Position numbers and translations under genes: made by a program | Notes under the pieces: model-generated | Databases searched by the model: none | What the model saw: only the letters and a program-made list of their open reading frames with translations | What the model was told of the DNA's origin: nothing | Assembly (NCBI RefSeq): GCF_019097595.1 | Contig: NC_080734.1 | Span: 15,611,892-15,675,891 of the forward strand | DNA from: Hemibagrus wyckioides | Lineage: Eukaryota > Chordata > Actinopteri > Siluriformes > Bagridae | Length of the DNA: 64,000 nucleotides | Direction: 5' to 3' | In this document: positions 37,941 to 51,718 of the stretch, in pieces | Layout of the letters: each line of letters begins with the position of its first letter | How positions within the stretch are numbered: position 1 is the first letter of the stretch

Positions 37941-38791
37941 AGAATTGTGTCTCAGCACTTTTAAAAACAAAGATCGGACAGGCAGAGAAGACGGATGTGG
38001 GTGACATGGTTCTCATTTACAAAATCTCTGCTGCGAACTCATCAAAAGCCAAATTCAAGACATTTGTAAGCGTATGATCAACAGAACATCTTTTAATAAC
38101 AACATGAGAACATGTATTTATTAGTCACATTTTGGGTATGTCTTGGGTCCATAAAGAAAGCGTTTGAAGTTATAACACATTGCCATGCGAAAACATTTAC
38201 CAAACTTTAATCAGATTTTGCTTTGCCATTGAACCCAGCTGTAGCATTACAGACTAGTATGTTAAGACTGAGCTGCCAGAAGACTCATAAATCCCTGAGC
38301 CTGCTGCTGAAGTTTTAGCTGGTGACATCAGGCTCTCCACTGACCTGGCTAAGCAAATGAGACGTTACATACCTTTGGATAAATATATATTACCCATGCA
38401 TTACCCCCCCACACAGCGACAACACTCCTTTGTGGAAACCATGTCCAAGGAACAGGAATGCGACTAATAAATGACTAAATCTAGCAGGTCTTTTTTAGCA
38501 TGATCACATGTTTTGTAGGACCTGTTGCCAGATTAGTGCCAAAAATAAAAAAAAACCCCGAGGCCATGCTGGAAGATGTTGTGTCCAAGTGCCCTTACTT
38601 CCTGTCACAAGGTGTGGATGGCAGAGAGCCTGTAAGTGGTGGAAGCTGTCCATTCTGTCATCACACTAAGTGAGTTAGGGACTGCCTATGACTTGCTTTC
38701 TCCAACGTTCCTGGCAACGAGCAAAAGAGTCTTGTGTGGGAGCGTTATTTACTCTTTTCTATCAAACTGCCTGCACAAGGATGCAGCCAAA

Positions 38792-38829
<38 letters not shown>

Positions 38830-40806
38830 TTATCCTACTCTGTTATTAGCGCCTAGTGGAGACGAGGAAGTATAAAAGAGATCCATGAAGATCTGAGCGT
38901 TTTGGAAGTCTTTGATGGTTACGTGTGTGTCACCATGAAACCATCTGTTTTAAGTATGATGAGGTCTTACAGTGAGCTCAGCCCTACTGTACCTGTCGCT
39001 TTACAACGGTATGCTTAATCTTTCCATTTCTGGTCCTCCTCCTGAGACTGTGAAGCCAGCTCCGTTGCCAGACTGTCTCCTAAACGGACAATACCACTCG
39101 ACTAATTATACACAGGCTTTGAAAAATCTTTTATTTGTTGGACTACATCCCAAATTCAGTACTTTCCGCTCACTTTACTAAGGAAGCAATCTGGTCCAGA
39201 ATGCTACATTCATCCAAACAGATAATTGTTAAAGAGGAAGCGGTGAAAAACCACCTGTAGGAGTATTTATGCATTATCTCCACCGATCCTTTATCGTCCT
39301 AGTTGACGGTGGATGAACATTCCTTTTTCAGTGCTCTGCTCCAGCGTAACCTGCTTTTGCACCAGAACACTGAGAGATCAAGGCATACTGGAATCTGATC
39401 CTGCTGCTGGTAGTCACATGCAGCTGCATAGCTATAGACATGAACATTGGATGTGGATGAGTAGGGGGTTTAGATGTTTGTTCAGCCTTTAACAGCTCTA
39501 GCCTGGAAAAAAAAAAATGTTCCTCCTGTTTTAATTACAATCCAGAGCCTGGACCATGTCTCTGTACTGTGTAAACAAGGATGACATTTGGCAGGATTTA
39601 GTTGGCATAAGATACTGTATATTTGAGTGTGATCTATTCGAGATGTGTCTTTAAACATGTTACCGTTGCAATTTAGGCCATCTGAGAACTTGTTTACATA
39701 TTTTAAAGCTACGCTGCGATTTTTTAAAACAATCTTGTTTATATCAGCGCTGGTGTATACACATTCAATCCTGAAGTCAATTTCTGTTACAGCTCTCAAG
39801 GGGGCTCATCCTATTATGAGGCTCAGGACCCAGTGCTGTTTGATGTATGGGTGTAATGAGACAAGCAATCATTGTGTAAACAAAGCAATTATGGGTTCAA
39901 AACAATTGAATATCGATTTATCTACCTATATCTGAGACGATGGCATTCTGAACTATAGCTATGTACAACATCTTATATCTTTAGGACAAATCAGGGTTAA
40001 CACTTCGATATATTGGAATCATATATATATCTTGTGTCAATTTTGAGAAAGAGCCAACATTGTAATGGTGTATGTGTGTGTGTGAGACAGAGAGAGAGCA
40101 GAGGTACTATCAGTTAAAGCCATCTATAATGCTGTACTAAATAAACTATGTTGTAGGATCTCCTTCATCCCACCCCCTCTCATCATCTTCATTCCCCCCT
40201 GGGTCTGGTACATCTGAACAGAACCAGTAGTCAGTCCAGTGTTTGTTCCTCTATGTTTCCAATCTATGATTTACTTTCCAGAGAGTAACAGACCCACTAA
40301 CAGAATTATGACAGGAATGCCAAGGTCAGCTGGAGAGAGAAATCCAGTCAGTTAGAGAAGTGCTGACAGCTAAAGAGGTGAGCGGGCCGAATGTGCAAAT
40401 GTACTTATGTAAATTCAAACAATTTAAACTTGTGGTTTGCCCTTTTTATAATAACATTTCTAGCCATATAGTTTTAAAGAGACTTCAGAAGAAGAAGAAG
40501 AAAAAACGATGCTTCGCAATAATGCATTAGACCAGGGTAGTTTATTAGTGTCAGGCTTCTGTTTACATTTTTCTGACCCAGAAATTAGCTCCAGCAAGCT
40601 GTGTGGAACAGAGCCCACTTTCTTTAAATGGCAACACAGCTTCAACATAGCAGTACGATCAGCTGAAAGGAAAGGCATGGTTTTTCAGGTTTACATCTTT
40701 CACAGGTTGTAGAGGGCTCAAAAAAAAAAAATGCATACAGCTCCTTTAACTTTCATTTAAGAGAAATAATATACAATGATTTCTCCAACCCCAGCTCAAA
40801 GGCATT

Positions 40807-40846
<40 letters not shown>

Positions 40847-41260
40847 ACTCTTATAAACTCCCAAAGGTGCTTGCACCACTCAGACACACAACACAGCTCT
40901 CAGCATTCCATTCCTCAGGAGGAAATCCTGAAGCAGGTGGAAAAAAGTGTGAGGGGAGGAAACAGAAGAAGAAATGTGCCGAGTAATAAAAAATACTAAT
41001 CTATCTGCAAAGGTGGCTGGTGGAGTGTGAGAGGTAGGTTTGCTTGTTTTCAATGGTCCAGTCTCAACACAGGGTTCTACCGAGCTCCATGTCTTCCAGG
41101 AACTGAAGCGCATGCCTCAGCAGCCTGCAAGGGCCTGTTGTTATTGCAGAGCACAACACTGCAAGAAGGGTATGCAGTGCTGACCCAGCAAAATCCAACA
41201 TCCAAGCCACACTCTAATCATCTTCTACCACCCACCAGGGCAGCCACCAGATGCACATAG

Positions 41261-41263
<3 letters not shown>

Positions 41264-41319
<56 letters not shown>
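41264..41319. repeat. (GA)n microsatellite
   Basis: About 28 GA units, nearly perfect. Confidence 0.95.
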
Positions 41320-41320
<1 letters not shown>

Positions 41321-43014
41321 GGTTAAATGAATGGATCCACTGGTCTATTTAAAGTAAGGCCATGTGCTTACACATACATGCACACAGATAGACACACAAA
41401 CAAAACATTTCTAAGCATGAAAGGGGTAAAAGAAATAAACTCCATCATTCAGACCCACTGTAGCATGGTTATACATGTTCCAAATATGCATGTACATATG
41501 TGTGTGTATATATAAATCACTGTTGTGTGGCTGGCCAAATTTTCCATGACAAAATCGAAGACTTTGAAGCTTGAAGCTATCCTAATATCCTCTGTCATTA
41601 TTACTGCCGCCACAAAGCCAGGCACAAGCAGCCTTCCCCTCTCACATTGTGTGTGTGTGTGTGTGTGTGCGTGTGTGAGATATAGCCCACTTCTTGTCTT
41701 GGTCACCACATGAAGTTGTGTTGTACAGAAGGTGGGGTCTGGAAGTCTGAAATACTATAATGCAAATGTTTCTGTTCAAAATTATTTTCATTACATATAT
41801 ACACGAAGCTCAGAATTTCTTAGTATGTGGTATGCACCCGTTTTTGCTTTAATGACACCTGGAATCAGCTCCATCAGTTTGTCCGAAACTTGATGATCCA
41901 TGTTAGATCAAATCCATCAGAGTTGTCTAAACATGTGGATAAGACTCATGGAAAACCTGAACTTTTCTAAAACACAATTAACAAGGACAATATCACACAA
42001 ATTTGCTTGGATTTAAAACGTGACCTAGCAGAATCCTGAATATTCAATATGAAAATTTTTTATCAGTTTATTTCCGACATTTGGACCCCAGAGTATAGTA
42101 TAAAGATGCATTACGTCATCGATGCTTTATATCAGTGAGTAAATTGTGTGCATGGATTCATTGTGACTCTCACTAGTAAAAAGTAACCACTTTCTAAGGC
42201 ACAAGGTATAAAGTGGAACCTCTTGTGAAGATTGATGTATCTTCTGTAGAATTTGATAAGATTTTTTTTTTAATTTAGGTAACATCTGCAACACTAAATA
42301 CTAACTTTGGATGCTTTTTGTCACTTGATAATGGACTTTTCATTCCTCAACTGAATGAAAACAGAAACTTGCAGTTGACATGCTGCATCATTCAAGTGCT
42401 GGAGTGAAAAATTGATTGAAACACTCTGGTTAGTGTTTAAGCAGGTTTGGGGGGGAAAGTAGACCAATGCTTGTTTTCCGTGAAAGAGGACATGTATATA
42501 TACTGGATGAATTGTGGTCATTTAGACTTCATGTTTGAGATCATGATTGACTCTTCCTGAGCTTTGGATAGTTATAAATTATCTATACTTCTTTTTTTAA
42601 CCTAATAACATCACCCCCAGAAATAATAATGTTTGTCTTATTTTCCTGATAACTAAGAGTTTTTAGAATCTATGTTCAAGATCAGGGTTTTAGGTTTATA
42701 TGAAAAATCTATAATGCAGGAAATTCCTCTTCACTCGTTTATGTTCTGTGTTTTTCTATGAGCATGTAAGCAGGCAAGGCATTTCAGACTGTTTTATATT
42801 ACAGACAAGGGCAGTTTTATAGTGGCTCGCTGAAATGCAGCCCTTTGAAGACGATTCGCAGTTATTAGAGATGCTGAGTGTGTCACATTGTGTTCTGCGC
42901 TCCATGCTGAGTGACTATGAAGGATGTGCGCGGTCCCTTAAGACCGAGCGCGGTCTACATAATTCATACCGAGGGGAGTGACTTGTTGCTCGTGCTTTTT
43001 CTCCCCCCTGCCTT

Positions 43015-43021
43015 TATAAAA
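43015..43021 (+). promoter_or_regulatory. igfbp3: igfbp3 TATA box
   Basis: tataaaa follows a ctccccc stretch, 237 bp upstream of the start codon. It predicts transcription starting near 43045 and a 5' UTR of about 210 bp. A GC-rich symmetrical element lies 60-90 bp upstream (42928-42955). Confidence 0.7.
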
Positions 43022-43257
43022 CCTGAAGTTCCCAGCAAATCACACTTACAGATGGAGAGACCTCGCCGCTCCACCGGGTACTACGCTCGAGTCAAACCCG
43101 ACGCGACATCCCGATCCTCCCCGCTGCTGGCCCGCTACATTTAGCGGCTTGTGTCGACTTTCTGCGGGCACAGCATTCTCCCCTGAAAAGGCGCTCTTAT
43201 ACCGATCACCGTTCCATCGTCGCCCCCATTCACACCTACCCCAGTGTGCAGGTCACC

Positions 43258-43627
43258 ATGAAGCCCTTATTCCGCTCTGTTCGGCTAAGCTCGATGGCGC
43301 TCTGGCTGACGGCGCTGTTTGCGGCTCTTGCCCGCACGGTGCATGCTGCGGGGCCCGTGGTGCGCTGTGAGCCGTGTGACGCCAGTGCGCTCGGCCAGTG
43401 CAAACCGCTGCCACGTGACTGCGCTGAGCGGGTGCGCGAGCCGGGCTGCGGCTGCTGTCTGACGTGTGCGCTGCATGAGGGCCAGGCGTGCGGCGTGTAC
43501 ACGGGACGCTGCGGCTCCGGACTGCGGTGTCAACACCGGCCCGGTGAGAGCAAGCCCCTGCTGGCGCTGCTGGAGGGAAGGGGTGTGTGCACCAAAGCCA
43601 GGGACAGAAATCTCCCATCGAGAGTCG
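43258..43627 (+). CDS. igfbp3: igfbp3 exon 1 (signal peptide and IGF-binding domain)
   Basis: 370 coding nt encoding residues 1-123 plus one base, with donor gtcg|gtaagt. It is GC-rich compared with the other exons. It contains all 12 N-terminal cysteines. The reverse strand is also open over much of this exon, but that is a by-product of GC-rich composition. Confidence 0.96.
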
Positions 43628-43969
43628 GTAAGTGTCTGAATGTTATTATTTTGTTTGTTTGTTTGTTTTTTCTTTTTCTCTGCAGCTTGTGTTATTTGCG
43701 CACACTATTTCTATGCAACGTTTGCATTTCATGTTTCTTCATTAGGATTTGCAAATCTGAACGAATTCGCAATCATCACATAGCATCCAAGGTTATTTTT
43801 GGTCGCTTTTCCTTCAGAGTTTATTCCACAAGAATTACAGGCTGAAACAGGGTTGTGTTTATGAGTGGCACATGGTTGCTACCCTTACCCTCCTTAAATC
43901 AAATCTCTGTGATTTATTATTCGATCTGTTTTTGCTATACTTATTAAATCATATGTAGTTTAATAATCG

Positions 43970-44059
<90 letters not shown>

Positions 44060-44092
44060 GGTCTTTGTGTGTGTGTGTGCGTGTGTGTGTAT

Positions 44093-44128
<36 letters not shown>

Positions 44129-47100
44129 GCCAATACATGAATATTAATTCATTCATTGTGCACAGATCTGCACATGCACTCTTTTCTAATGACTCACATT
44201 ACGTACTCTTTGTATACTTGAATTAGTTAGTATATCCCCCGTGTATTGATTTGATTGGTTGTTCTTCAGATCAGGATAGATCATCCTGATCTGAAGATTG
44301 CAGTTTTTGGTTTTGTACTCTTCCCGGTTTACTGTACTGTGATTAACGCAGTTATTACGGCCGGGGCTTATACTCCTGTGTATGCAACTCTAATGGTTTG
44401 TTTTAGTGGGAGGCACCAGGCGACTGCACGTATGGGCTTTCTGACTGCATGCAAGCAAAGAAACAGAGATGCTTTCTGAAGAACGCTCGATTCGCTCTCC
44501 ATATCAGTGTGAAAGCCTTCGCTCAGTGATACGGTGACTTCTGTGCACCACCTGGCCGGCTGCTCGTGCTCTCCGCTCATAAACAGCTCGCTGTACCGTG
44601 TCACGGCCCCACACTGGCACCTTTGTTCTCTTCCGTCCGAGGACGAGCGCTACAGCGAGCCCTCTATGCTGGTGTGTGTGTGTGTGTGTGTGTGTGTTCA
44701 GGAGGGAGAAGCCGCGCTGTCTGCGTGTACACAGGGTGCGCGCGCTAAAGTTTGGCTGTTCCAACCCGATCGTTAAGAATGCCGCGCGCGTGTATTTTTA
44801 GAGTGGAGCGGAGATCACTGTTTAGTTTGTGTGTGTGTGTGTGTCGCGCGCGCGCGTGTGTGTTTGTGAATGACAGTCTGCTGTTTATCTGCTCGAAAGC
44901 ACGCCTTGACAGACACGCGGTACTTCCGACATCGAGGACAACATCCTACACACACTCTCACAACGCCAGAACATTCTGTTCTCTTGGCTTCATTAGTCCA
45001 GCATTCAAAACAGTGGTGTGTGTGTGTGTGTGTGTGTGTAGGTTAAATAATGGCATGGATTATTCCTTTTTCACACTGAATTGTCGTCCCCCCCACATAA
45101 CAGGAGCTTTTGCAGCCATGATCTGGAAATGGTTAGAGTTATTCTTGCAGCAGTGCTGTGCACAAGACGTTTAACACATTTGGAGTAAATAAAGAATGTG
45201 AGGCATTATAATGATGTGCCTGAGACTAGAGACTCATGCATGTGAATGTGTGCTGCATGAGTCAGAGAACACTATTACTGAGGCAACATTTTTGCACCAG
45301 TACTTTGTGTCACTCTATCCTTGTGAGAACCTTCTATTGACTTTTAATTAATTATTAGTTCATTAATGCTATGCCACACCTAATCCTGAACTGTAATCTA
45401 ATCCTAAATGTAATCATTGACCAAATGTGAACATTTTTGTCTTAGGTTTTAATGTGCTTAGGTCTCCGCCCCGCCCGTAAAGTTCACTATGTAGCCGCAA
45501 GTGTTGTGTTGAAGCAATCAACTATGACAATGTGACACACAAAAACTATTGTTAGGCTAAAGAGTCACTTTTAAAAAGCAGTTTTGGGGTGCCAGGCATT
45601 TTACAGTATTGCCTTACCTCATATTCTGTCCTTCTGCTCTTTAATTTTAGTCTCTCCCGTCCTCCTTTCCCATTATACCGCATTTTATGGTAATTACATA
45701 TCTCCTCCAACCAGTGAGCAGGGCTGTGTCTCCTTGATACTTTATGCTCCACCCCAAATGGTGTTTTTTTCCTCTAGTGTATATCTGGATATGTACAAAT
45801 ATATTCTTATCAATACTTTGTATTATTCATTTGGGCCTGTGATCGGTCTTTTCTTTTTCCTCCATTCTGGGTCTAATTCTGTCTAATGCTTGTATACTTT
45901 GTGTGTGTGTGTGTGTTGTACACATTTACTTGTGTTTATATTGTATGTTAAACTGTTTACCTGTTTGGGTACATGAGGTCAACTGGGTTTTTTATTTTTT
46001 AAATAAAAAGGTAAATGTGTTGCTGGAAAAGGCACCACAAACTTACAAAGGTTTACATTTTGGTTAAATATTGATGTTTTGCAGGCTCCAGAATTAGATG
46101 TTGCTCAGTTTAACCCTTCTACCCTGCTTATGACTTTCTTTTCTATTTCTAGTGGAAATTATAGTGGGTCAAGCAGAGAAAGTAGGTTATTACTATGATT
46201 TCAGTGCCCTTGTCTCTGATTATACATTGTCATTGAAATCTGTTAGGCATGTATTGTGTTGTTTATGTTGCACTTGATGTTTTTTTAGTTGTTGTTGTTA
46301 TGTCATTGTTAATAAGGACATGGTTTATCTGCTGATGCTACAATTCTGGCTTAACCACAATTCCTCTCTCTATCTTAAATATACTTTGGGCTTAATTTAG
46401 ATTGGGCTAATTTCTTCCACTACCTATACAAGACGTTCTTCAGTTGATCTTCTCTCAATAGTTCAACCAGTTGTCTCATTGCATCTATGCCTGTTTATCC
46501 AGTCCAGTGACTTTAGGATTGGACTGCTTTTTAAATTTCCCTTGCTTGAGTCAAATGTTTATCAGTTACCATCGAAATTTGCTTGGTGGAGATGGCCTAG
46601 ATAAAACGATCTTCCTAGAAGCGTCAATCAATTCTGAAATCAAAATGATAATAATTCACACTATACAAATTTAGCTGGAATATCACTCAAGAAAGCACAT
46701 ATTTGAGCTGGTTGCACCAAATTTGCATAATCTACCTATTAACTTGCAGTCAAAATAGCAACTAAACCAAGCAAGACTACTATTAATGCTCAATTCTACC
46801 ATTTCTCCCAATGCCACATGTCCTTCTTTAATTCTCATGTTGTTTGTCCTTGTTCAGTCTTTTTAACTGGCTTTCTATTAAGTCAGCATATACTGTAGTA
46901 ACTACCCTTAAAATCTTTTTGTACATTTTGTCTAACACTGCCTTTTACTCCTCTCCCATGCCTCAGATCACCCTGTTGAGGAACCTGTAGAGGAACATCT
47001 GCACACCACTACCATTGCAACGGTCCTCAAGCGCACTGAGGTGGCGCATGACACAGCGACAGGTTCGGGGGTTGGAGAGGGTTCGCACAGAACAGCTGAG

Positions 47101-47318
47101 CTGGAGCCTAAAGGGCCTCTGCTCAACACTAAGCTTGGCATGATCCAGATGGAGGAGTTTAAGCAAAGCCAGAACTACAAAGTGGAGCCAGTGACCAATG
47201 GAGTTCACTCTGATATCCACAATTTCAGCCTGGAATCCAAAAGAGAGACTGAGTATGTAAGTGCTTCTTTAACTTCTGGCAGCAGGTCAAAGATGGTCAA
47301 GAATAAAGCAGGAAAATA

Positions 47319-47352
<34 letters not shown>

Positions 47353-50300
47353 TGAGAGAGAGTATGCAATTGGAGCTCAAACTCAGTTCTGCAGTGTTGC
47401 ATTGGCCCATAAGCTCACCCAACATAAACTCTGATCACGAGGAAAGTCATTTCATGTTTGACATATTTACCATATCTGAGATTTTAAACTGATCAGCAGC
47501 GAATGGTATTTCAGGATATATTAGGAGTCAGGAAATAGAAGGACTCTTCCGGCTTATAGATTGCAGTCCCAGCTGTGCCACATGCCGTTCATGGCCTGAG
47601 GTCACTTAGAGTGCAGCAGTCCCTTTTCTCATTTGCAGCAGGGCAGTACTGGGTGACCAGGGAAAGGCCCGTTGAGCTGGAACATGAATATGAATATATC
47701 GAGAAAAGGTGAAAAAAATTGAAGAGCATTTTCTTGTAGAAATTTTTTTTAATCAAATTTCTACACAGAACCATTTCAACAATATATCTATTTATAATTT
47801 ATTTATGGGTTACTGAAAGACGAAAGCATGCTGTGTGATGTGAGCTCGCTAGCTACAGAGAGAGGTGTGTTCAGGTGGTATATTTGGATGAAGCGTGACT
47901 AAAAAAATCAACCACAGATGAAAGCTAGGCTGGGAATGAACATATTGCTTCTTTATATTTGAAATCCTTACCAGAGGACAGCTCTCTATGTAGTGCTGTG
48001 TCGAAAGAGAGAGAAAGACAGCAAGTTTATATAATTTCTAAGATCCCATGCTTGATATAGCAAACATTAGACTGGTATTATGAAGTTTTACTGATTTTCG
48101 GTGTGTGTGTGTGTTTGTTTGTTTGCAGGGCCCATGTCGCCGAGAGATAGACAGCATTATGAAGAGTTATCAGATATCCAGCGTGATAAACCCTCGAGTT
48201 ATTCGCCTTCCAAACTGTGACAGGAAGGGCTTCTACAAGAAGAAACAGGTGAGTGCTGCCATGGACACCAGCTAAATCATTATCCCAAATATTGAGCTAC
48301 ATCTGTGCCAGGCTGCATCTGGGCTTCTAAGAAGGAAGAGGATGTTGATGGGGGAAATCAGGGGCTTTTGGAGATGTGTGAGTCATCTAGCGACTACCCG
48401 TCCCCTCCGCCCCCTTCGCTGTAAAAAGAATGAGTCAGAGTTTAGGTCTGAGCATGTTTAATTGGGGTGTTTGGGTTAGGTAAGTTTGGGCAAACAGGAT
48501 TATTCAGTAGCTTACAGAACAGGAAGCCTGTAGCATTACCGATAAAGACACTTGTACTGAACTCTCTGAACCGTGGCTTAGACACTGGTAGGGCACACTT
48601 GATTACTGACATTCAGCTGTATTAAACTGACCCTACAGCATTTCCTGTCTCACTCATGCAAAGACAAGGTGAGGAAAGGAAGGTGGTGGGGGGGGGGTGG
48701 AAAATAAAAGAAAGTTTCATGCACAGAGTTGACATGAGACAACGAACAGAATTGCTTTTGCTGCCTGTGCAAATCGAGCAGCTTTGTAAAAATGAATGCA
48801 AAGTTGCTTGTACATGCTGTTACTCGCGTTCTCGTGCAAATGCATGCAAGGGCTCTGTGCTAGAAAAACACACTCAAAAGTAGGCCTGTGCTCAAAAATG
48901 TGATTTGTAATTGATTCATTCCTCCTGAGTGGTTTATTTCAATAAGACTTTCTAAGTCTCTTTCTAACTTCAGTGCAGAAGGGATGAAGGCTGGCAAATG
49001 GAGCGTAGTTAGTGATGCCAAAAAAATAAGCTCAAAATAGTTTTGAATGTTATGCCAGGTTGTACTATTTATTAATTAAACTGCTTATGCTGCATTGTTG
49101 TAGTTCATAAATTGCAACCTCCGACCAGGAGAAAACTCCCCCGAAACTCTACGGCTGTGTCCAGATGACATTGATTGTCTAGAGAATTAATTTTTGAAGG
49201 GTACACTAACACTAACAGCTTTTTTACTAGTAGTAGCTGGTAGCAAAGGATGCTAGCTTTAGCGAAATACTACAATTAAAGCTAGTTTACTGTCTTGTCA
49301 TCGGCCATCCTGAAACGTCAGTGCCTGGTAGCCACGCCCCTCTTCCTTTACGCAAGAAGTGTTCAGTGTCCGACATCCCACACTTCATTTAAGTGCCTCA
49401 ACCAAGTACTTGAAGTGCACTTCTTTTTGTTGGAATTATCATACTCACACTACAAAATAATGCATAGAATAGGGAATTTGTTGCATAGTTGATTTGGCGT
49501 CACTTTATGAGTTGTGATAATCTTGAGATTAGTGTGTAACTGATTTGGGACGCACCTTGAGTCTTCTCTACTCACAAAGTGACATCAAATCAGCTTATCT
49601 TCAGCAGTAGAAATAGCACATCTTATCCTTAAATAAGTTTAAATCAACATGTAGACAAATTAAATCTGAATCATTTCCCATCATATATCGCTCACAGTAA
49701 CACTTAGCTGGCTAGTTTGTTACTCGGAAAAGATTAAGGTGGTTTTCCCCCACTTTGTAGCTTGAATGTGGAGGCTGTAAATAAAATCATTTGAGCTCTG
49801 ACGTCCCGCCTCTGAGGTAATGCAGAATGCGTTCCATATGCAGAGTACGAACGTGAAGATCGTGACACTCAAGTGTCTAAATGTGAATCTGGCTATAGCT
49901 AAGGAAAACAAAATCATAAATTCAGATACTTTAATGAGGCGAAAGAGAAGAGAGACACAGTGATACACACTGGCTGTTTCATATAAACACACAACTGCAG
50001 ATATCCTGGGTGCTCCTCCACCCCCCCAGAATAAGATTGGTGTATGTGTGTGTGTTTATGTGTATGTTTGTGTGTATGCTGGAGGCCTTTCCCTTGGAGG
50101 GCACAGTCAAGTCCAGGGTAATTTTAGCTCTGATTATATGAATTGGCTTAGTGTGCAAGTTAGAGGCGAGGCATTCTGGCCCCCATCCTCCACCCTCCAC
50201 CCCCTGAACCCCCCAAGGCCGCGCTCATCTTTGCCCTAGGCAGCGAGTATTCTTGCTGGGCTGGAGACAAACACTACCCCCCTGACCTGCTGGCTCACCC

Positions 50301-51679
50301 AAGGCTGTCTCCACTCCTGCTTTCACACTGAATGAGATCTCAGTGATGCAGTGGGAAAGATGAGAAGAGAGGGAGGTGTAAACTGCAAGACACACTGGGA
50401 ATGGGCTGTGCACAAATACACACTCGGGCACACACACACACTCCAGATAGTGTGTAGAGGGCCTTCTTTTACTGCACACATGCACATTGTAACCTGCCTG
50501 GGTTTTTTTTAGCTATATTGCCTGGTTGTTGTATGCCTTCAGTATGCATTTAGTGGTCACAGACACACAGACTCGTGTGTGTATTTCACAGACACAAAAC
50601 TCGGCTTTTTATTCATGCAGCTCAAAACGATGCACAAATTGACAGATGGACTCCTACATATGTAGTCCAGGACAGCGTCTGGACGGAAAACAGCCGCTGT
50701 TCATATTCACATGCAGATGTTAAAACGCATATTGGCCATGTGTGTGTTTACACTGTGGCTGCTTTTAATGTCCTCCTGGCCTTCCTGCTGCCCATAAGGG
50801 CAACATTATGGACCAGCAATGGCTGAGGCTTGCTTTGTGTTACATAAAACACACATTTGTGCTCTCTCTCTCTCTCTCTCTCTCTCATACGCACACACAA
50901 ACACGCACACACACACCCTCGATACACACAAGGCTGTTGTGTTATATCCTCTAGACATTGCCTCACTGACAGGATTATACTTAGCCACCTTTCAGTTTCT
51001 TCATTTCACAACACTTATATGTGCTGTCTATCATCCAGATATACAGACACACCTGCATGAGTGGAATCTGCATAAACACATAAACACACACACACACACA
51101 CACACACACCCCTATCGCAACTAACCTGTGTTTTGGTTTTGCTCTCTGAGATGCCAGTTTCGAGCAAAACTCAGAATAGCACATATTGAAGCATACATGT
51201 TGATAGAAATGTCACAGAAACAGATTCTGGCACGGAGAAGTCAAAGTCATTCCAGTCCTTATTCAGACTGAAGCAGTTACATCGGTTCGAGACACAGAAA
51301 GCTCTGTGTAACGTTCTGCACGAACATAGTTTACTGCCAGAAGTGCTCTTGTTCTCTCCCAGTAATCATCCGTCCTTTGTCCCTCTAACTTTTCCTTCTC
51401 ATGCTCTTTGCTCTGTGAGATTAAAAAAAAAATTTATTTGTTGCAAAAGATCAGCCATGATAAAAAAAAAGGGGGGAGAAAGGCTAAGAATGTGTGATGA
51501 GATGAAATGAGGAAGGAGGGAAGGAAACATGCAGAGAAGATGCAAAGAGAAAGGAATGATTAAAGGAGAAGGCATTAAGAGGACAGAATGAATGCGCTGT
51601 TTTATTTCCCAAACTGCTCTTGTTCTGCTTGAGGTATTTTAATTTGGTCCCCTCTCAGTAAAAGTCCCTTTGATCTCTC

Positions 51680-51718
<39 letters not shown>

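Larger units (their letters stand above)
33057..42880. other. Gene-free interval upstream of igfbp3
   Basis: No exon is supported. It contains repeat R1 copy C, a duplicated 89-bp element (35764, 37852) and many microsatellites: (GT)n 33473-33501, (CA)n 36408-36425 and 36585-36606, (CT)n 37327-37351, (CA)n 38793-38826, (GA)n 40812-40842, (GA)n 41264-41319, (GT)n 41650-41668. The remainder could hold distal regulatory elements of igfbp3, but nothing can be assigned from sequence alone. Confidence 0.6.

Noticed and set aside
41800..41990. Possible dispersed repeat (atgcacccgtttttgcttta region)
   Set aside because: It looks like part of a transposon or repeat from fish, but no ends, partner copy or coding remnant could be shown in this window.
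43253..43618. Open frames antisense to igfbp3 exon 1 (and similarly sense-opposite frames over igfbp1 exon 1)
   Set aside because: They are shadows produced by GC-rich cysteine-dense coding sequence on the other strand.
44752..45174. 140-codon open frame in igfbp3 intron 1
   Set aside because: It is built on GT/CG repeats and CpG-rich sequence; no splice signals or similarity.
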